The notes below the pieces were generated by a model that was not told the origin of the DNA, did no database searches, and worked only from the letters and a program-made list of their open reading frames with translations. From Zygaena filipendulae (Eukaryota; Arthropoda; Insecta; Lepidoptera; Zygaenidae): DNA of 64,000 bases. This document shows positions 23,236 to 31,410 of this stretch, in pieces; position 1 is the stretch's first letter; every line of letters begins with the position of its first letter. Location of the stretch: assembly GCA_907165275.2 (NCBI GenBank), contig OU015665.1, positions 8,618,001-8,682,000 of the forward strand, read 5' to 3'. A program made the position numbers and the translations under genes.

Positions 23236-24177
23236 TTAGATAAGATAAGATATAGATTACCTACTAATTGTACCTTTCTATCGTTGTTCTCATCGACAAG
23301 TAAACTTTGGAGCAACATTAACGAGTCGTGCGCGAATGTGTCGCAACGCTCCTTATAATGCGGCCGTATAAAAGTTTAACGCGAAAGCAACAATCGTTAC
23401 AGATCTAGACGTCGTGACTGTTGCAGATAAGTGGACATGTGAGGTTAGGGCAAACACTGTAAAGCCTGGTGGCCACTGGTGCGCTGGAGTTTATGTAACT
23501 CATTGTAAACATTGCGTATGGAATAACCCCATAACAAACTTAGACTACGAATAGTAGAAGTATACGTAGTAATTACCTATCTACAATTTTCGTTATATTA
23601 CAGTATCTTTCCAAGAAGACGCCATAGGCGAATGGGGTAAAGTGTCTTGTATTTGTTTCTAGAAAAAAAAAATGGCGTAACTTTCAAAACAAATGTCTGT
23701 TAATTTTAGTGTGAAAAGGGGTTTTGGGTCACAGTCGCAAACAAGAGAATAAGTTCACAAATAACACAATCTTTTTTATCAATAAACAGTCAGATATGAG
23801 CTGCGCTCTTGTACTTTTAGCAGAGGAACGATCAATATCGTCTCCGTTGGTTGAATACTTCTCATCGTAAGCAGGGCCTGATTTACCCACGGGCTAATAA
23901 TGCTAGAGACTAGGGCGCAAGGAGCAAAGGGGTGGCGGGCGCGGCGCTGTGATGAGACTTACATAATAAAATTTGGTAATTTTGGGAAAATTCTTCTCTT
24001 CTATGCGTTTTATTTACAATAATTATTATTTGAACCTGTAAGTGAATGAAAGGGTTGGACAGGACAGGCTGGGGGTGCACATTCATAGTTAGCCTAGGGC
24101 AGTCACAACTTTAAATCAGGTCCTGTTCGTAAGTCAATTTAAAAGTAGGGTTTTTTTTTGAGAATAAATTCTTTGAA
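23236..24177. other. AT-rich stretch without recognised features
   Basis: It starts with a short GATAA-type microsatellite (23236-23262). No gene or other repeat was recognised. Confidence 0.4.
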
Positions 24178-24416
24178 CTGGACATAGATAAGCAATAGTG
24201 TGTTAACCCACATTGGAGAAATTTTGAGTAAATCGTGTTTTAAAAGTATAGCGCCATTTTGTGTCAACATTTTTTATGTTCAATATTTAGTTACATATTT
24301 AAGCAATGTAATAAAGTAAACACATAATTAAAAAACGTTCCCCAACTCTCAATAAATTGTTCTGAATCAATAACTTAATTTTGTGGGTTAACATGTTATT
24401 GCTTATCTGCGTCCAA
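24178..24416 (-). mobile_element. MITE family D (GATAAGCAAT), copy 1
   Basis: The ends 'CTGGACATAGATAAGCAATA' and 'TATTGCTTATCTGCGTCCA' are inverted repeats extending into 'TGTTAACCCACA'. The body shares 'TGTTTACTTTATTACATTG'-type blocks with 44923-45152 on the opposite strand. It has no coding capacity. Confidence 0.85.
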
Positions 24417-25054
24417 CTCAAGTTAGATCCAGTGTACACTCACCTTTATTTTTGGTATGTCAGATGTTAATATGGCTTAAGTATTCTCGTATTATAATAA
24501 TGAGTTGCATGCACGTTACGGTTTTATGGGCCATTTGATATTATTACGCGCTGATACCGAACCCCTTGGTATGCGGACAATCGTCATAAAACTTATGCAT
24601 GTTAGTGTAACACATCAAGATAAACGCATTTCAACAAATTTGTTTAAGGACAAAAATACGTGTTCGTTGTGTAAAGTTTTTGTTTGTTAGCTCCTGCATT
24701 TGTACTCAGCGATATAATAATTCTTATTTTCACTTCTCATGCTCTGAAAGTGCTTGTTTGTGCAGGCAAAATCTAATTTTGTGCGCAAGTGCTATAACCA
24801 TGGACCATTTTTATTGGTCCATGGCTATAACGTATCTATTTGTTGTATCCATTAAATGAAATACTGATCGTTGTTCAAACGAACTAATAAAAACAATAAC
24901 AGCAGCTGTTAGTATACTGTTAACGAGATCTATATTAGTAAGTTATTAATACAACCGATTGTAACGGTAAGTAAACATTATGTGGAGAGGGTCCACTCCG
25001 GCGCAGGTATAGCGCGGCGCGCGGCGAGAGTGCCTCTACATTGTGACCAGATAA
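24417..25054. other. Unassigned stretch with a perfect small hairpin
   Basis: At 24798-24824 the arms CCATGGACCA and TGGTCCATGG form a 10-bp perfect stem around a 7-nt T-rich loop. A GC-rich patch lies at about 25005-25035. There is no gene. Confidence 0.45.
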
Positions 25055-25508
25055 CCTGGGCCTTTATTCACTATGACCAACAACATTCCTTGCCCATAAC
25101 GCGCGTCCCAATAACGCATTTGCAAACCTTCTAGATGCCATAATATATTAGAAATTATTATTCTTTATGCCATAAGAAACGTTCTAAAATGTATTTTTTG
25201 CAGTAAAACTTCTTTGATTACGAGGGAAAGACAGTTTTTGCGGCGTCTTATCATAGTGTGGCGTGTTAAGGTCATAGTGAATAAGGGCCCAGGGCCTTTA
25301 TTCATTATGACCATAACACGTCGCGCTAAGATGAGGCGCCACTTAAATTGCTTTTCCCTCGCGTTCAAAGAAGTTTCACTTTAAAAAAATACATTTACGT
25401 TTCTTTGGTCATAAAGAATATAAATTTCTTATGTTTTTGAATTTTGTTTGGAATTGTGTTTTTGGGACGGGCAAGGAATGTTGTTGGTCACAGTGAATAA
25501 GGGCCCAG
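25055..25508. mobile_element. MITE family E (TTATTCACTATGACC): two head-to-head copies
   Basis: Copy 1 (25058-25290) starts GGGCCTTTATTCACTATGAC and ends GTCATAGTGAATAAGGGCCC. Copy 2 (25292-25506) is inverted relative to it and shares the same outer ends. One base separates the two. Inner blocks 'AACATTCCTTGCCC' and 'AAACTTCTTTGATTACGAGG' occur in copy 1 and as complements in copy 2. Single copies are at 38069-38295 and 60715-60949, with a diverged one at 62934-63241. Confidence 0.9.
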
Positions 25509-25582
25509 GTGTTACCCGGTACCCTATAAAATGCGAAATGAAAACGCCACGGGACTCTATCATATACAGGAGGATTCATCTG

Positions 25583-25763
25583 TCCTTAATATTATAAATG
25601 CGAATGTGAGTTTGTTCATTTGTTACACTTTCACGCCTTAGCTACTCAACTGACCGTCATGAAATCTTAAATACCTACACGTTGTCAGCGGTACACAGGA
25701 AGACATAGGGTACTTTTATTCTGGAATTTCCGCAGGAACTCCGAAGTAAACGAGGGGAACAGT
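25583..25763 (+). mobile_element. Helitron-like element
   Basis: It opens TCCTTAATATTATAAATGCG, contains 'TTACACTTTCACGCC', 'ACATAGGGTACTTTTATTC' and 'TTTCCGCAGGAACTCCGAA', and ends in a degraded 'GAGGGGAACAG'. The terminal CTAG is lost. Confidence 0.85.
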
Positions 25764-25966
25764 TTGTATTTATACGAAAATACAGCATACGTATGTTTGT
25801 GGTCGCAAAACACGATAAGTATGTAGTTGATGGATTGATTTGAAATTTTGGCTGGTCGTTAAATTTTTTTACAGAGCGTATTTATACTGTGCAATGTGTA
25901 TCCCAAAGTTTATACGGGAACGGGATTTTTTTTAAACAGATTTTGCAATGGTAACCTAAGTTTAAA

Positions 25967-26006
25967 AAAAAAGTACCTACGTAAACTCTTACGTAGGTAC
26001 TTTTTT
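25967..26006. other. Perfect 18-bp hairpin
   Basis: The arm at 25967-25984 (AAAAAAGTACCTACGTAA) is the exact complement of 25989-26006, with a 4-nt loop (ACTC). It lies about 130 bp before the Gypsy mosaic. It could be a tiny palindromic element or a fold in a transcript. Confidence 0.8.
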
Positions 26007-26164
26007 ATTTAATATCAGACAGAGCCACAGAGAAGTGTGGCCAAGTTTAACAAGTATTTAAATTTTAATATTATTTGAAAAAAAAAAAAGTTTTTATACC
26101 GACGAATCAGATCGTTCCCGGGGGGATACTCTGGAAATCATGTAGCGGAGGTATTACGAGCAGG

Positions 26165-26418
26165 TAGGTATTAAACTCACATTGATGTAGAAATGGAATT
26201 TTGGAAGTCGAATTCCTTGTTTCACGTGTTTCGACTGGATCACGGTTCGGTGAACTCGATCTCTTGCGTTCCGACGTCTTGTTACGTTGTGCGCACGGTG
26301 ACTCGCAGCGTATTGCCTTCTTGCCAAACTTGTGATGGTATCTGCATAACCACGTAGGATCGCCAGGCTTCACACGGGATGATGATGAGCGTGAGTGAGA
26401 GCGGCAGCTACATTTCAT
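26165..26418 (-). pseudogene. Ty3/Gypsy gag C-terminal fragment (inverted)
   Basis: The minus frame contains 'PGDPTWLCRYHHKFGKKAIR' followed by CESPCA. This Cys-x-Tyr-His...Lys...Cys...Pro-Cys pattern is typical of the nucleocapsid region of insect Gypsy gag proteins. An S/R-rich stretch precedes it. Nothing resembling the capsid domain is present. The fragment points against the integrase piece that follows, so it was inverted relative to the rest. The frame runs on through the 24-bp LTR-like tip to 26107. Confidence 0.6.
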
Positions 26419-26431
26419 ATCTCAATTTTGT

Positions 26432-27013
26432 TCGAGTATCAAGTACATCAAAGGTGAAGAAAATCCAATCGCCGACGCATTATCACGAATCGAAGACATC
26501 CAGAACCCAAATGTCATAGACTACAACCAACTTGCAATAGACCAAAGCAACGACGAAGACTTGAGAAATCTAAAGAAACAACCCAACTTGAAATTCGCCG
26601 AAGTAACTCTTCCCGGACTCGACCGACCAATCACATGCGAGCTATCGACTACGTCACCCCGTCCGTATTTACCTAAAACATACCGCTATGCCGCATTCAA
26701 AGCGCAACACGGGCTATGTCACCCCGGGGCAAGAACCACACGGAAGCAGATAGCATCGAAATTTTTCTGGCCAGCTATGAACAAAGAAGTAGCAATATGG
26801 GCCAAAGCATGTATCGACTGTCAGCGCAGCAAGGTACATCGTCACGTCGTCACTCCTCTGGCAGAGTTTCCACCTTCTCAACGTTTCGAACACATACACA
26901 TAGACGTCGTGGGACCGCTACGATTATCGCACGATTTCAAGTTTTGCGTCACCATAATAGACAGACGCACCAGATGGCCGGAAGCTGTTTCAGTTCAAGA
27001 CACCACCGCTACA
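26432..27013 (+). pseudogene. Ty3/Gypsy RNase H end and integrase N-half fragment
   Basis: The frame opens in the end of RNase H ('KGEENPIADALSR') and continues to the integrase zinc-binding domain: two His around 'AQHGLCHPG', then 'FFWPAMNKEV' and 'CIDCQRSK'. Next comes the start of the integrase core with the first catalytic Asp in 'HIDVVGPL'. It breaks off shortly after 'RWPEAV', so the second Asp and the Glu are missing and the product cannot integrate DNA. Identity to the Metaviridae class is clear; the exact clade is not. Confidence 0.85.
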
Positions 27014-27090
27014 GTGGTGACCCCGACGTGATGTAAGAAGTCTGCACCCAATATGGAAGTCTTCACGTCTGCGACAATAAATGTCCAGGT
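27014..27090 (+). other. Gypsy leader-like segment with possible primer-binding site
   Basis: 'GTGGTGACCCCGACGTGATG' at 27014-27033 resembles the sequence just downstream of 5' LTRs in insect Gypsy elements, and it follows 'CCGCTACA', the same 8 bases that end the LTR at 31518. An ATG at 27053 could be a gag start. It sits directly after truncated integrase, so it was joined there secondarily. The primer-site reading is from memory of such elements. Confidence 0.4.
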
Positions 27091-27097
27091 ACAATAA

Positions 27098-27129
27098 ATG
27101 TACATCACCCGGAGCGGACGAGTCGTGAA
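27098..27129 (+). pseudogene. Gypsy pol C-terminal tail, cut by the LINE
   Basis: The short frame 'YITRSGRVV' is like the Thr-Arg-Ser-Gly-Arg motif near the C-terminus of many Gypsy pol proteins. It is interrupted at the LINE target duplication (27119-27129). The continuing flank beyond 31378 is followed within about 20 bases by a polypurine tract, which fits this being the end of pol. Confidence 0.5.
27119..27129. repeat. LINE target-site duplication, left copy
   Basis: CGAGTCGTGAA, identical to 31368-31378. It marks the 3' boundary of the minus-strand LINE. Confidence 0.8.
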
Positions 27130-27144
27130 CTCGAAGCCTTCTCT

Positions 27145-27172
27145 TGCTGCCTCCCCGAAAGGGGAGGCAGCA
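27145..27172 (-). other. 3'-terminal hairpin of the LINE
   Basis: Arms TGCTGCCTCCCC and GGGGAGGCAGCA form a perfect 12-bp stem. The loop is GAAA on the plus strand and UUUC in the LINE transcript. It ends about 15 bases from the LINE 3' end. Hairpins at this position serve as RT recognition sites in several LINEs; here that role is inferred. Confidence 0.8.
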
Positions 27173-27328
27173 GAGGTGTCTGCGTCGGGGCAGAGCCCCC
27201 TGCAGTGGGCGATCCCACGCTATCCGCCACTACGGACAGGAACTGGGGGGCGGTCCGTAGACCGCGTGGATCGTCGGGGCGGAGCCGGCGCCGCCCGTCA
27301 GGGCGGCGTCTAGGCTCCGTCAGCCAAG

Positions 27329-30013
27329 CTAGATGGGCAGCGTTGGCTCGTCATCGCGAGCGATAAGCTCGCGCGGGTATCGCTTCCCCTCGGGTGGACG
27401 GGCGTGGAGGGGGGCCAGACCACGGATGTGCTCGTGGTCCGACGCGTCCGCCCGCTCGAACATCCGAGAGGCAAGCCGCTGGACGAACTTGTCCAGCGGC
27501 TCGACTCCCAGGTCCCTCTGGATGACCGCGTTCCGCACACAGCGCGGAGCTCCGGCAGCGGCACGCAGTGCCATGGCTTGTTGTGAGTCCAAGCTCGCGC
27601 GCAGGGACGCACATGGCAGTGCGTACCATGCCGGAGCGGCGTAGGTGAGTCGGGGCCTAATGTAGGTCTTGTAGACCCCGACTTTTACCCTCAGAGGGAG
27701 CCGAGAGCCGAGCACGCTGCGCAGCTGATACCGCGCGACGCGAGCGCTCGCGATGACGTTTCTCACGTGCGTTTGCATCGTGAGCCGACGATCCAGCGTG
27801 ACCCCCAGGTACTTCACCTGAGAGGACCACGCTATGTCCTGCCCGTAGAGGCGAAGAGGTGGCGGTGGGCGTAATTTAATGCCGACGCATATGGCCTGTG
27901 TCTTCCCGACATTGACCGACAGTCTCCACTTGGAGAGCCAGTCGGGGAGGAGGTCGAGCGTACGCTGCAGCCGGAGCGCGGCGTACTTCGGGTTTTTATT
28001 TGTGGTGTAGTACGCCGCGTCATCGGCGTACAGAGCCAACTCGACCCCATCCCCCACTGGGATGTCGTCGGTGTATCGGGAGTAACAGGCCGGGGAGAGG
28101 CAGCTGCCCTGTGGCACGCCGGCCCCGATCAGACGCTCGGTTGAGGTGACGTCCTCTACCGCCACACAGAAGCGACGGTCGGATAGAAAGGACGCCACCA
28201 CCCGGACTATACGCCGGGGAAGCGCGGACGACGATAGCTTCAGCAGAAGACCCTCATGCCAGACCCTATCGAACGCCTTCTCCATGTCGAGGAGGACAGC
28301 GACGGTGGTCGCCCTCTCATTGAGGGCCACCGTCATGTGCTGAATCACCCTCGACAACTGGAGAGTGGTGGAGTGTTCCGCCCGGAACCCAAACTGCTCC
28401 CTCCTGGGAGCGATGTGCGGAGACATACGTCGCAGCAGTAGCAGCTCGAACAGCTTCGAGAGCGTAGGCAGCAGCGTAATGGGCCGATAGCTGCCGGGGA
28501 GAGCGACATTCTTCCCCGGTTTGGGCAGCATGATGACCCTGCCGGTTTTCCACACGGTGGGATAGTGCCCCGTGCGCAGGATACCGTTATACAGGCGCGT
28601 CACCGCCGCTATGGAGCGAAACGGCAGGTGACGCAGCGCTGCATTAGTGATACCGTCTGCGCCCGGGGCCTTACGCGGCTTCAGTTTTCGGGTCATCCGC
28701 TGCACCTCACCGGGGGAGAACACGATTGGGTCCTCCTCCGGCGCTATCGGCGCTGCGAAATACTCCCGAAGCTGGGCTTCCACTGCTGCGACGTGCTCCA
28801 CATCGTCGGTGGGATTCGGGCGGAACTGGCGCTCGAGATGGTCGGCGAGGATCTTCGCGCGGTCTTCTGCGCGGTACCTCAGCGTACCGTCGTCCGCTGT
28901 GAGCGGTCTGATCGGGGGCCGGGCGCCAGAGAGTTGGCGGCAGAGGCGATGGACACTGGTCCAGTCCTCGCTTGCCGCCTCAATGCGCCTCTCCCATGCG
29001 TCGGCTTCTTGCTCCCTCAGGGCATCCTTGATCTTGTCCGTGAGGGCGTTGAGCTCCGTCTTCATCCGAGGGCAGCGACATTGCTGCCACCGCCTGCGCA
29101 GGCGCCTCTTCTCGCTGATCATGTTCCTGATGTCGGCGGGGAGCGGGGGCAACCTGCCCCCCGTCGGCATGGTGCGCGAGGAGGTGTTAAGGGCGCCTTG
29201 AACACAGGCGGTGATGTCCGAAGCTAGGAGCTCAACGTCCCCCGGAGAGACGAGGGGCCTCGAGGGGGTGCTCGTCGCCATCGAGCTGGAGAAGCTTCTC
29301 CAGTCTATCGATCGGCGTGGCGTTGGTGGCGAGACTCTCTGTGGCATGTTCGCCAGGACGACCAGGACCGGGACATGGTCAGAGCCCATGTCCTCGGGAA
29401 GGGCCTCTATAGAGGGCCGGCAGGGGAGCCCACGGTGGGCTATGAGGTCGATGACGTCAGGTTGATGCGACGTCTGGGCCGGATAATGTGTAGGAGTTTC
29501 CGGCCCTTCGACCTCGTAGCCGTGGGCCTCGGCGTCGCGGAGGAGTCGTCTGCCATTCGGGCAGATGTGGGTCGAGTTCCACGCCGTGTGCTTGCAATTG
29601 AAATCGCCGGCAACAGCGGTGGGGATGTTCGATTCCAGCAGGGCGCGCATGTCGCCCGGCTGGAATCTTAGGCCCGGCGGCTTGTACACCGCGTACAGCC
29701 GCGTAGGGTTGCCGGCGATGCAAAGCTCGACACCCAGAGCGCTGAGCGCCGAGAGCTGCACGGCGGGAACTCGTTGGTGAACGACTCCTCGCTTGACTAG
29801 CACTACCAGCCCTCTATAGGCATGACCCTGAGGACTGATATCGTCCTGGCGATAAACATGATAGCCGGCGACTGTTACGTTAGTCGTCGGCCTTAAAAGA
29901 GTCTCGCAGACCAGCGCCACGTCGATCCGCTGGTCACGCAGAACGGTCTTCAGGACGGATGTTTTGCCCCGAAGACCGTTGGCGTTCCAGTAGATCATCC
30001 TGAGCGAAGTCAC
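27329..30013 (-). CDS. LINE ORF2: endonuclease and reverse transcriptase
   Basis: The 894-aa protein nicks target DNA and copies the LINE RNA at the nick (target-primed reverse transcription). The N-terminal APE-type endonuclease (about 1-220) shows N10, E37 ('VCETLL'), 'AGDFNCKHTAW' (D137, N139) and 'GSDHVPV' (D212, H213). The RT (about 490-760) shows 'LPKPGKN', 'SYRPITLLPTLSKLFE', 'LLDMEKAFDRVWH' (D576), 'GVPQGSCLSPA' and the YADD box (662-665). No RNase H domain follows. The start at 30013 overlaps the ORF1 stop in an ATGA, which suggests translation by termination and reinitiation. All catalytic residues seen are intact and there are no stops or frameshifts. One variation is 'CYSRYTDDIP' where many relatives have a hydrophobic 'LYLIYTNDIP'-like segment. 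Confidence 0.95.
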   Translation of the reverse strand: MTSLRMIYWNANGLRGKTSVLKTVLRDQRIDVALVCETLLRPTTNVTVAGYHVYRQDDISPQGHAYRGLVVLVKRGVVHQRVPAVQLSALSALGVELCIAGNPTRLYAVYKPPGLRFQPGDMRALLESNIPTAVAGDFNCKHTAWNSTHICPNGRRLLRDAEAHGYEVEGPETPTHYPAQTSHQPDVIDLIAHRGLPCRPSIEALPEDMGSDHVPVLVVLANMPQRVSPPTPRRSIDWRSFSSSMATSTPSRPLVSPGDVELLASDITACVQGALNTSSRTMPTGGRLPPLPADIRNMISEKRRLRRRWQQCRCPRMKTELNALTDKIKDALREQEADAWERRIEAASEDWTSVHRLCRQLSGARPPIRPLTADDGTLRYRAEDRAKILADHLERQFRPNPTDDVEHVAAVEAQLREYFAAPIAPEEDPIVFSPGEVQRMTRKLKPRKAPGADGITNAALRHLPFRSIAAVTRLYNGILRTGHYPTVWKTGRVIMLPKPGKNVALPGSYRPITLLPTLSKLFELLLLRRMSPHIAPRREQFGFRAEHSTTLQLSRVIQHMTVALNERATTVAVLLDMEKAFDRVWHEGLLLKLSSSALPRRIVRVVASFLSDRRFCVAVEDVTSTERLIGAGVPQGSCLSPACYSRYTDDIPVGDGVELALYADDAAYYTTNKNPKYAALRLQRTLDLLPDWLSKWRLSVNVGKTQAICVGIKLRPPPPLRLYGQDIAWSSQVKYLGVTLDRRLTMQTHVRNVIASARVARYQLRSVLGSRLPLRVKVGVYKTYIRPRLTYAAPAWYALPCASLRASLDSQQAMALRAAAGAPRCVRNAVIQRDLGVEPLDKFVQRLASRMFERADASDHEHIRGLAPLHARPPEGKRYPRELIARDDEPTLPI

Positions 30014-31323
30014 ACCTGCTGCAGGATGCGGGACATCCCGCTCAGGATGACCTGGATGGGGTCGGCGTCGTCCCTGATGGCCACCAGCACATCCTGGAGG
30101 ACGCCGATCACCATCTCGATGGCGACGAGCTTGTTGCTCTTACCCGCTCCCGGAGTCCGGGGCTTGGAAGCGCCGGGCTTGCGGGCAGCGGGGAGAGCTG
30201 CTGCCGATGAGGGTTGGGGAGGGACGGTGGCCGGACCAGTGGCCACCGCCGGGGGCTCTGAAGCAGCCCCCTCCTCGCTCCCCTTCTTCTTCTTCTTGCC
30301 CCTCTTTCTCTTCCTCTTCACGCCGGAAGAGGAAGGAGGGGCCGCCGCACCCGGAGCACGCCGCTTCGGGGTGTTTGCTGGCGCCATCAGAGTGGTGGCG
30401 CCGGCTTCCACTGCCACCTGCGCCACTTGCGGGGCGACAGGTCGGCCGGTAGACAGGGCGACCGTGCCTGCCTTTTTGTTCCTGGCTTCTCTTTTGAAGA
30501 CAGGGCACGACGCCCTGTTGGCCGGGTGTGCCCCCCCGCAGTTGACGCAGGTGGGGGGCTCCTCTTTGGGGCGGGGGCAATCCGCAGCGGCGTGCTCCTC
30601 ACCGCAGCGGACGCACGCGAGCCTCCGGTGGCAGCCGAACGACGAGTGCCGGAACTGCTGACACCGGTGGCACTGCGCGGGTCCGCGTTTGCCCCGCCAG
30701 GCGTCGATCTTGATCCCGGGCATACACAACATCTCTGTGATGTCATATATGCCCGGGGTGAGGTTCGGGGTGCGGCGAAGTTGGGCGTAGTAAATACAGC
30801 CGGGCCTGCCGGCACGGGCGCGTATGGGGCGGACATATTCCGGCTCGTAGCCCATCGCTACGAGCTCCCGTGTGATCTCCGACGGATCGGTGTCGATTGG
30901 CAGCCCCCTAATGGCTACCTTGAGACTCCGATCCGCCGGGAGGGAATAGGCGAACCAGGACACCGTCCGGTCCTCCTTCTCCAGCGCAGTTAAGTAGCGC
31001 TGGACCAGACGGTATTCTGCTTCGTCTTTTGGAATGAAGCGCACGCCCTTACCATACGGGCGTGCGCTGGGAGTCCGCCCCAGTTTTTCCTTGAGGGCGC
31101 GGAAGTGGCGCGCCCAGTCGGGCAGGTTCTCCACGACTAGAGGGGGGTAGACGCTTCTGCGTTTATCCCCCCTGCGCGCCGCTCCCGCGCCGTCGCCGGC
31201 AGGCGCGGCTGGAGCGGCGGGCTGCGCGTCCGTCGGCGCGGCAGCGGTCGCCGGTGGGGACGCAGCCCGCACGGCATCAGCGAACGTAGGGCGTGGGGGG
31301 CCCTCAGGCTCAGTGGGACTCAT
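30010..31323 (-). CDS. LINE ORF1: Gag-like nucleic-acid-binding protein
   Basis: This protein coats the LINE RNA and delivers it to the nucleus with ORF2p. The open frame extends upstream to 31467, but the likely start is the Met at 31321-31323 ('MSPTEPEG'): upstream codons lie outside the LINE, beyond the target duplication. From that start it is 437 aa. It has a Pro/Ala-rich N-terminus, a PRE_C2HC-like region (about 140-210 of this start), then three zinc knuckles: CHRC...H...C (Cx2Cx4Hx4C), CVRC...H...C (Cx2Cx3Hx4C) and CVNC...H...C (Cx2Cx3Hx6C). A Lys/Arg-rich tract ('KRKRKRGKKKKKG') follows. This order is usual for Jockey-clade ORF1. The stop overlaps the ORF2 start. Confidence 0.9.
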   Translation of the reverse strand: MSPTEPEGPPRPTFADAVRAASPPATAAAPTDAQPAAPAAPAGDGAGAARRGDKRRSVYPPLVVENLPDWARHFRALKEKLGRTPSARPYGKGVRFIPKDEAEYRLVQRYLTALEKEDRTVSWFAYSLPADRSLKVAIRGLPIDTDPSEITRELVAMGYEPEYVRPIRARAGRPGCIYYAQLRRTPNLTPGIYDITEMLCMPGIKIDAWRGKRGPAQCHRCQQFRHSSFGCHRRLACVRCGEEHAAADCPRPKEEPPTCVNCGGAHPANRASCPVFKREARNKKAGTVALSTGRPVAPQVAQVAVEAGATTLMAPANTPKRRAPGAAAPPSSSGVKRKRKRGKKKKKGSEEGAASEPPAVATGPATVPPQPSSAAALPAARKPGASKPRTPGAGKSNKLVAIEMVIGVLQDVLVAIRDDADPIQVILSGMSRILQQV

Positions 31324-31367
31324 AGGGGAGTCCCTGGGTGGGCTCTCCGGTCTAGCGGCCGCGGGCG

Positions 31368-31378
31368 CGAGTCGTGAA
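31368..31378. repeat. LINE target-site duplication, right copy
   Basis: CGAGTCGTGAA, identical to 27119-27129, at the LINE 5' end. Confidence 0.8.
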
Positions 31379-31398
31379 GAAAACCGTACGCTTTGCTT

Positions 31399-31410
31399 GA
31401 AGGGGGATAC
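31399..31410 (+). other. Gypsy polypurine tract
   Basis: GAAGGGGGATAC stands directly before TGTGCACACC, the expected position of the plus-strand primer just upstream of a 3' LTR. A similar CCCGGGGGGATAC lies at 26117-26129, just outside the left end. Confidence 0.5.

Larger units (their letters stand above)
27130..31367 (-). mobile_element. Jockey-clade LINE, near full length
   Basis: A 4.24-kb non-LTR retrotransposon flanked by an exact 11-bp duplication. It has a short 5' leader (about 44 bp before the likely ORF1 start), ORF1 and ORF2 overlapping by ATGA, and a 3' untranslated region of about 200 bp ending in a strong hairpin and no poly(A). There is no RNase H after the RT, as in the Jockey clade. 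Its G+C content is far above the surroundings. Both ORFs are uninterrupted, so the copy is young and possibly active. Confidence 0.9.

Noticed and set aside
28565..29227. Long plus-strand open frames (220 and 184 codons) inside the LINE
   Set aside because: They are antisense shadows of ORF2; high G+C content lowers stop frequency on all frames.
30026..30993. Plus-strand frames of 211 and 188 codons and the minus 146/149-codon frames
   Set aside because: Shadows of LINE ORF1 in other frames; low-complexity Ala/Pro/Arg composition and no domain.
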